From Apostichopus japonicus (lineage: Eukaryota; Echinodermata; Holothuroidea; Aspidochirotida; Stichopodidae), in NCBI RefSeq assembly GCF_037975245.1, contig NC_092566.1, positions 3,660,001 to 3,724,000 on the forward strand: a stretch of 64,000 bases of DNA. Reading direction: 5' to 3'. Positions within the stretch are counted from its first letter, which is position 1. Each line of letters opens with the position of its first letter. The position numbers and the translations under genes are program-made. A model generated the notes under the pieces. It saw nothing but the letters and a program-made list of their open reading frames with translations, did no database searches and was not told the DNA's origin. Shown one piece after another: positions 53,101 to 62,100 of the stretch.

Positions 53101-56100
53101 ATGAAACAATTAAAGAATATGAAAACCGTGATATGTTCAAAAGATTGCACATCAAGAAAGCGTTAAAACTATGTACATTACTAGAACTAGATGAAACAAT
53201 TAAAGAATATGAAAACCGTGATAGATAAGATGTTCAAAAGATTGCACATCAAGAAAGCGTTAAAACTATGTACATTACTAGAACTAGATGAAACAATTAA
53301 AGAATATGAAAACCGTGATAGATAAGATGTTCAAAAGATTGCACATCAAGAAAGCGTTAAAACTATGTACATTACTAGAACTAGGTGAAACAATTAAAGA
53401 ATATGAAAACCGTGATAGATAAGATATTCAAAAGATTGCACAACAAGAAAGCGTTAAAACTATGTACATTACTAGAACTAGATGAAACAATTAGTAAAAT
53501 TAAATGAGAGGTTCCAAATTACCAAATTGAATGTATATTGCAGCACGGTAGATGAAAGAGTTCTTATAAAGTTGAATTCTATATTTTGGCAAGATATGAG
53601 GGTCCCTAAGATTCCTGGTAGCTTTCACCAACAGACAATTAAGTGGCCCATGTAGTGGGTGATCTTTGTCATCTCTAATTTTATTTGTCATCCTTACAAA
53701 TTCATTCTTTGCAGCTGTGTTTACTTGATCCTTCAGTGATAGCTGGCTTACATTCAATATACGTGAAGTATACTTAAGGAATCTCATCAGTCTATGCTTG
53801 TCAGAAGATGATATAAAGTGATACCATACGGGAACAGCATAAAGTAAATGTGGCAGAATAAAGGAGCTGAACACATTTTTCCTTGCACCTTCATTAAAGA
53901 ATGACACAATATAGGCAAGACTTGATACAAAATAATACACTTTACATGATTAAATTCATATTACACTCTAACTAAATACCTTAATTTTTTAAAATTACCT
54001 ATAGGTTAAAGGATAAATTGGTATCACACTCCATCACTTTTGAGATATTGATAAAATAAAACGAAAATCGTGCTAGGCCTATGATCTAGCAGAAGTTCTA
54101 TTTATGTTTACCAAATCTACACATCACTCTTACAATCTACATAATTTATTTGGACAACCAATTTTGACGTTCGTGAAAGACCTGATTGTCCGAGTGACAA
54201 CCAAAGACAAAAAACTTCCAAAATATATGTCGTGATACCCAAATGCATTCTTTCATTCTGTTCTGTTGTTGTCTTCCTCACCCAGATCACCCAGAATGTT
54301 TTACCCTCGATAGCGGGGCAGACTACCGAGGTACGGTGTCACAGACTATATCTGGCCTCACCTGCCAAGCGTGGAATGAGCAGACACCTCATAGGCACGG
54401 TTTCTTGCCGGATAGCTTCCCTGGATTCGGTCTCGGGGACCATAATTACTGCAGGAGTTTGGGCAGGGCGAGGGCGCCCTGGTGTTTTACAACCGATCCA
54501 GAGACCGAGTATGAATACTGTAGTGTTGGGCAGATACAGTCTAATTGTCGTAACCCTGGTGAGTTCAACACCCCCCCCCCCATTGTTGCGTTGAAAGCCA
54601 CTCGTGCTTAGTAAAAATAAAGATATTTGTCTACAACAAAGGGAGGCAAAATGCAGCCAAATTGTTTTTCTTTGGCTGGGTAGGTTTACGAAACCTTATT
54701 GATACAGCCTGTGGAGCTCCATAGCAAAGAAAAACGTGAAATAAGTACCCTTCGGGGAGTTTGTATATAGCTGTTACTTGTCGAATTTTAAGATTATTAT
54801 AGACTACACAATAGTGACAAAGTAAAGATTGTTTAGGCTGTCGAGGTTGAATGCATAATGAGAACTTTAAGGGCAGAAAGCTTCAACAAAGATATTTTGG
54901 AAAATTAAAAACCTGAGCATGGTTGCTTTTTGGGATTATAAAAATTAAAAAAAGAGAGAAATAAAAAGAAAAAAATGTTAATTTTTTTTTTTTTTTAAAT
55001 GAGAGGGTATTAGATGCAACATAAGAAAGGGGAAATCTGTATGCTTACGAGCACATATATGCAACATTTTGTAATTAATGTAATCATCATCAGGTAGTAA
55101 CGGTTGTCATTTGTCATTTTTCACAGTATCCCCAGAATGTTACATAACACCAAACGGTTCCGACTACAGAGGGTTTGCCTCCACCACGGTCACCGGGATG
55201 AATTGTGTCAACTGGTTAGACTCGACATTCGTGCATCCCTTCACACCGGAAGATTTTCCCAACCAGGGTCTGGGGGATCACAACTACTGCCGAAACGTCA
55301 ACAGTCAGAAGGCGCCCTGGTGCATATCCCCAAATCCTCACTCGGAGACGCACTGGGAATTTTGTGACGTGGCACCCCCCATGCCATCTTGCGACCGAGA
55401 GGTCCCGATGATAGTCGGTTAGCCTGTGATTTCATTTGATTCTTGAGAGTTCGAGAAATGCTAAGGAAATGAAACTGTGATCATTTAGGGTTTTTTTTTT
55501 TTGGATATGATATGATATGATATATATTATATATGATATAAATCTTGACGGAATAAATCTTCAGCCAAATATTTTGAAGCAGGATACAGGGTTTGCTTCT
55601 CAATCTCTAAATGTTGGGATGGCAATTTTCTAGTGTCATTTACAAAATTTTAGACTGAAAGGCTGTATTGGTATTTTTTTTCACATCACTGGCAAAGGTC
55701 TGATTTCAGCAGGGTTTTGAGAAACTGAGAAAAATTTAAATCTGTTTTTGAAGTTTTCAATTATGTAGTCTGAAAAATTATGAAGTATGAATAATTTACG
55801 TATTGAAAAACTTCTGAAGCTGGACCATATTTCACATACTTTTGCTAACTTTCTGTCATAGGAATCTCTTGTATGGTTTTGCGGTATAAAAACTTTTATG
55901 TTACATATAAAGCCATCAAACTATAGACCAAACTTGCAAATTTTTGGATTTGTCGTGAAAATAATATGCTGGCCGTTTAAACACTGCCTGCATTGCTGAC
56001 ATACTGAATGCAACCTGACTCAATTGAACTATCTGACCCAGGCCTGGATAGTCATGGCCGTTTAAACGCTTCCTGCAACGCTGACATAGGGAATGCAACC

Positions 56101-59100
56101 TGACTCGATTGAACTATCTGACCCAGTTCTGGATAGTCACGGCCGTTTAAACGCTGCCTGCAACGCTGACATACTGAATGCAACCTGACTCAATTAAACT
56201 CTGACCCAGGCCTGGATAGTCATGGCCGTTTAAATGCTGCCTGCAACGCTGACATAGGGAATGCAACCTGACTCGATTGAACTATCTGACCCAGGCCTGG
56301 ATAGTCATGGCCGTTTAAACGCTTCCTGCAATGCTGACATACTGAATGTAACCTGACTCAATTGAACTATCTGACCCAGTCCTGCATAGTCATGTACCAC
56401 TCATAATCATACAACCAAACCCCTCACACTGGACGACACATGAGTATACATTGAACGACTCTTACCTGCAATACCGCTTCCCCACCCCAACTGGCTACAT
56501 TTGTCGAATACCGGGCAGTTGTAGCTGTGAACCGATGCCACACTTTGAGCAGCTCCGTTGAAAGCCGATGCGCCTAAAAACTGGCTAAATTTTTGTCGTC
56601 AGTAAATGCACACTGCCCTGACTATCCATGATTGTCCATGTCACGATGATCCAGTCGGGTCCGGTCTCCTCCCGTTGTGCAGTGTGCGACCGGCGTAAGG
56701 CAATGGCTTGAAAACGATAACGAACTGTACCCTTGTGACTTTAAAGCATTTATGTCCCACATTTGATTTGATCCCACATCTGATTGGCTGTAATTGTACC
56801 GATTTTGAATGTACATGTTACAACATGGTGGCTTTCCATTTACTAGAAAGTTGAATTGTGTTAACTTTGTTTGCTATTTCAGGAACAGAAGTAGATGTTT
56901 TGGAATCATTCTGGGTTGTGGAAGGTGCAGCAATACAAGGTTATAACCGAAGGTAATTGGTGTTGCATATTTTGGCATGCCATGTAACTTTGAGTTGAGT
57001 TGCCTTATGATGTCACAATTGCAGGGAATCAAATTTAACTGCATCTAATTTTCAAACATGCTTTGAAATTTTCCACTCAAAAATGCTGGCATCCACTCCA
57101 TCATCAGTCAAATAATATTTTAGCTAGTAAAGTATGATCTGTTGTTCATTATAGCTAGTGTTATCTTATTGTAGTCATACTAATTTACCAAATTGATGTG
57201 TTCTCTAATGCCTTGTGCAATATGAAATAAAGTAAAAGAAAACTGAATGTTTAGTAGAGCTATTTAAGACCACGCACACAAAGTGTTCAGGTTGGTGAAT
57301 GCATTTCTACGAAATCCACCGTCCACCAGGGCGTGCCACAAGGATCTTGTGCTGGCCCTGTTCTCTTTACGGCTTATGCAAGTACTTTATATCATACAAT
57401 CTCCAGTCACCTTCCCGAGGTCATGGGGTATGCAGACGATCACGCCCTGTACCTAAAATTCAAACCTGGTAATTCCGACTCTGAACTTTGTGCTCTAAAT
57501 GCTATGGAGAGTTGTTTATTGGACGTTAAGGCTTGGATGAATATGTGTCGCTTAAAAATGAACGATACCAAAACTGAATTTCTTATCTTTGGTTCACGAA
57601 CTCAACTTGCAAAACTTGAAATTGATTGTATTAACGTGGACTCATCTATTATTAATTGTGTAAATGATGTGAAGTATCTTGGCGTTTATTTGGACAACAC
57701 ATTATCAATGAAAAAACATATAAATGAAAAATGTAAAATCGCTAGTTTTAACTTGTATAATATTAGAAAATTACGTAAGCATCTTTCAACTGATTCTACT
57801 CGCACTTTAGTTCAGGCACTTGTCACATCACACTTTGATTATTGTAACTCTTTGTTTTATGGTCTTCCCAGTTCTTCCCTTAATAAGTTACAGCGTGTAC
57901 AAAATATGGCTGCCCGTATCATCCTAAATTTGAACAAATATGACAGTATATCTTCTGCTTTTAAACTTCTCCACTGGCTTCCGATAAAGGATCGTATCGA
58001 TTTTAAAATTTTATCACTCACTTATAAGGCGCTTCACAGATCTGCACCATCTTATCTGAAGGACATTCTTAAACCACGATCAGTGAGCTACTCCATACGA
58101 TCTCATGACAGTTTGATTTTAACTACCCCCCGCACTCGCTGCAAGTCCCTTGGTGACCGTTCTTTTTGTGTCTGTGCCCCCAAATTGTGGAATGCACTCC
58201 CATTTTCTATTCGCAATTCAAGTACTGTAAGTTCATTTAAATCCAGTCTTAAGACTTTCATTTTCACACATGTATATAATTAATCTAGTTTTACTTATTG
58301 TCTCATTCTTTTTGTATCTATCTCTTACTATTGTTTTATCCTATTTTCTGTTTTTGTGGCATGGTATTGGTATATACTGTCTTCATTTTCTCCATCGTTA
58401 TTGGATTTGTTTTGTCTTTTAGGGTTATCTGTTTTTAAGATTTTTACCTCTTTCTTATGATTAACATGGTTTCTTAATTTTCGTTAAGTTTTATACCTTT
58501 ACTCTTTTAAGTTTGTACAGCGCCATAGCTTATGCTTTTACATATGTATGTGCGCTTTAGAAATGTTTAAATAATAATAATAATAGATCATATATCTTCA
58601 TTCGATTGGATCTGCCGATGTATTGTAGGAAGTGTGACTTGGGCAGTGTGAACTGAAGAAAAAATTGTGTAAATTAAATATAACATTCACCTTTCTTCCT
58701 CTCTCTCCCTTCCTTGCCTCACCCTGGTCACTCTCTCTCCATCACCTATCACTTTCATCCCTCCTTTCTGCCCATTCCTCCTCCTCCTCCTCCTCCTCCT
58801 CCTCCTCCTCCTCCTCCTCCTCCTCCTCCTCCTCCTCCTCCTCCTCCTCCTCCTCCTCCTCCTCCTCCTCCTCCTCCTCCTCCTCCTCCTCTTCCTCCCC
58901 TCTTCCTTCCTCCTCCTGCAGAATCGTCATCAACGTGTCTCCCAGTAGCTGTGCGAGGTACTGCCTGATAGAAGATGACTTCACTTGCCGATCCTTTGAC
59001 TATTCAACACGTCTGAACAGATGCTGGCTCAGCGACCAGAGTTCTCACCAAATCCCGCTCACCATCGGCGATGAAGTGGAGATCTTCACCTACCACGAGA

Positions 59101-62100
59101 GGATAAACATAGGTCAGTCTCTTTCTCCTTCTGGCTCTCGATCGATATTTATCCTGGTAACATGTAAAACTAAAGTAGTTTTGTACATGTCAATCACACT
59201 CCATTTAGTTTTCATTTTGGCAAAGTGTTTACAAGTCACATTGTTTTTCACTATCCTGATCGAGCCGTGCAGGTTAGCATAACACTTAAAAAAAAAAAAA
59301 TTAAATGATACCATACCGGGTATGAAGTAGCCCTTGACCGCGTCTCTATCTTTTATCCCTTCAGGTGCAACCGGTCAGTTCAGCATGAAAGCTAATCAAG
59401 CGTTACCGGGGAGTGGAACCCAAGCCATCTCCCAGCTCAGCCTTCACTCCTGTGCATCTGCCTGCCTGGTGGCATCGTTCGGCTGTGCTTCCTTCGATTA
59501 TGCTCGCAGAACCAGAGACTGTTGGCTGAACAGCGTGGAAGCTAGCGCCCAAATCCTTGGAGCCTTTGAAGGCGACCCTTACGATCACTTTGATAGGATT
59601 GGGCCCGGTAAATATTGACAGTTACCATTTAATATTTCATGGAAATTTGTATGGAAGTTACTGTACATCTGTTGTAACCATTCGATCAGAGCAAGTCCGG
59701 TACATTTTCGTAAAAAATGGGCCCCGTGAAGAACAATTCTCCTGATGATTCCAGGATTGAAATGTGCTTAAGTATGTTACAGCTCCTTCCTTCCTTGATT
59801 TTGATGCAAAACTGGCTAGCTGGGTAAAGTTGCAACTTTTATGATTTTTAGTTTCCTGGAAATTGACAGAAATTTGTTTCTGTGTAGAATCATTGGACCC
59901 ACATAGGCAAGCACCTTTCCTTTGCTTTACCAGAATAGGCCAGCGAGGTAAAGCCACTATTTGTATCATTGGTTAATTCCATAATTGGGACAACAAAGAG
60001 ATGCAGAATTAATATATCTCACAAAAGAGATTTGTCTTTTGAACACTTTGTCTTTTGTGCACTTTTGAACACTTTGTCTGTCACACTTTGTCTTTGTCAC
60101 ACTTTGTCTTTTGAACACTTTGTCTTTTGTCTTTTGAACACTGTCTTTTGTGCACTTTTGAAATATTCAAAGTGATTCTGCAAGTGATATCAAATGGTTG
60201 TCCATATCACTCACATGATGATCTTTGTCATTGTTGTTGTTGTTTATCATGTATACAGCTGAAGCAGACTGCTATTCTGGGAATGGACGAGAATACCGCG
60301 GTTACGTCAGTACGACAGAGGACGGCATGATGTGCGCCAACTGGATGGTGGCTAAAGAGCACGCCGTAGGAGTTACAGAGACCCAGTACCCGAACAGAGG
60401 TCAGTGCAGCATAACACATAAAACAAGTGTTTCTGAACCACCACTAGTACCCTTTAAATAACAACTGTAAAAAAATTGGCACCTCTGTTACCGGCTGTTG
60501 ACGAATTTTTTTGGGTAACTATTGCTCAGCACCCCCTGTGATCCAACCTCACCTCACAAAAGGATCATTCTTAATTTTGTGAAGCAATATATTTATGATT
60601 TTCACTTCTTCGTTACAGGTATTGGAGACCATAACTACTGCCGAAATCCTGACGATGACATCAAACCCTGGTGTTACTATGGTAACTCCGAAGACGTAGT
60701 GGCGTCATGGAGTTACTGCGACATACCGTTATGCTCAGATGAATCTGTCACGACTGAACCAACTTCTCAGGCAGCTCCTACTTCCACACCAATCACTTCA
60801 AGTAAGTTGATCTTGAGTAAATCTAACTGCCAAAATATTTCAGATAAATGGGATTCAATTGTTTTGGCTATAATACTTGTTAATCACCAATATGTAACCA
60901 TCTTCAACAGGTGGGGGGGGCAGGGGGGGCGCATAAGCTTATGAACCATAGTTCAGCCATAGTCATCCTTATATCATTCATGTCCTTTCATTTGCCAGTT
61001 ATTGTCACATTAGGGGTGAATTAAGTTACGTTTTAAGACGTCTCAGTGTGTTGAACATGCGATACATGAAGATTAATGGAATAACACAACAGTCAGGCCT
61101 ATAATATTAAGCCCTCTTGATTTGAAATAAAATACATGGACATTTAACAGTTATTTAGTATCCTTGTTCTTGCTGGTTTGTAAAAGTGGATCCCAAAATA
61201 TGTTTGTTTTTGGAAGGATTGAAGGTGGTGGGGTTACAGTGGATTTATAATTAATGCTTCATCTTTTGGAATCTTCCCATTATTTTTTTATTTTTTTTTA
61301 ATATATTTTATTCCAGCCTTACTTTCAGAAGGAAAAGAAGTATCGCAAAGTACCACTTTAAACAAGTTTGGCTTTGCGGGTGAAGCATCTCTCGCAGTCG
61401 ATGGGAACCTCGAACCACGGTACAGGCAGAGAAGCTGCTCGTCAACAGGTAAGCATAAATGAAGATGAATAATCCAGTTTCACTCTTAAAATCAGTGAAG
61501 CAGCTTCTTTCGTCAGGTTTGATTCAACCCAGAAAACCAAAGATCTGTGCAACGACCAGTTCTGAATTACAATCAGGAATCTGATCATCATCTCATCTGG
61601 AGTTATACTTTTAAGTCTTCAGGTTTCATCTCAATCTGTCTTCAACGTCACACCTTAAAGGGTGTGAAGACTCGTGCAAAAAGAAACGTCTAATGCCGGT
61701 AATTTGACCTAGTTTCGAATGAGGTGTAACATAAGTGTTAAACACCACCATCGATCCCAGAAAATTCACACACAGCTTGCTACCGTCGGTAATTAGACAC
61801 TAGTGTACAGTCAGTACATACCACTGCGGTCAATACCCACAGCACAGTATGCAAACGATACAGCGATGGACATCTCAGGTCCAGCTAAAGATAACAAGAT
61901 ATCACGTTTCATTACTGTCTGCATTTTGTAGCGACACAAACAAAACGTCACTTGCAAGCAACAGAAAGTTAACTTTTTCAAATGGCCGCACACGGTTTGG
62001 GGCGAGTCTTCAATGCCTTTAAACTATTGAGTTTTCATTCATCTTTATATGTATTTTTTTTTCTTCCTCTCAGAACGTGAATTAGATGGTTGGTGGGCGG

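Larger units (their letters stand above)
48823..54285. other. Mosaic gene intron 5
   Basis: It holds the repeat at 50391-50765, a poly-A/AAT tract (50149-50206), the repeat at 51784-52250, and a minus-strand retrotransposon with its minisatellite (52449-53940). No exon recognised. Confidence 0.55.

Noticed and set aside
53022-53228. A 68-residue repeat protein in the 97-bp array
   Set aside because: Exists only because a 7-bp loss in one unit joins frames; no start context or family.
58665-59282. Poly-Ser, poly-Pro and poly-Glu proteins
   Set aside because: They come from the (TCC)n repeat. Only 58922-59112 is coding, in the PAN frame.
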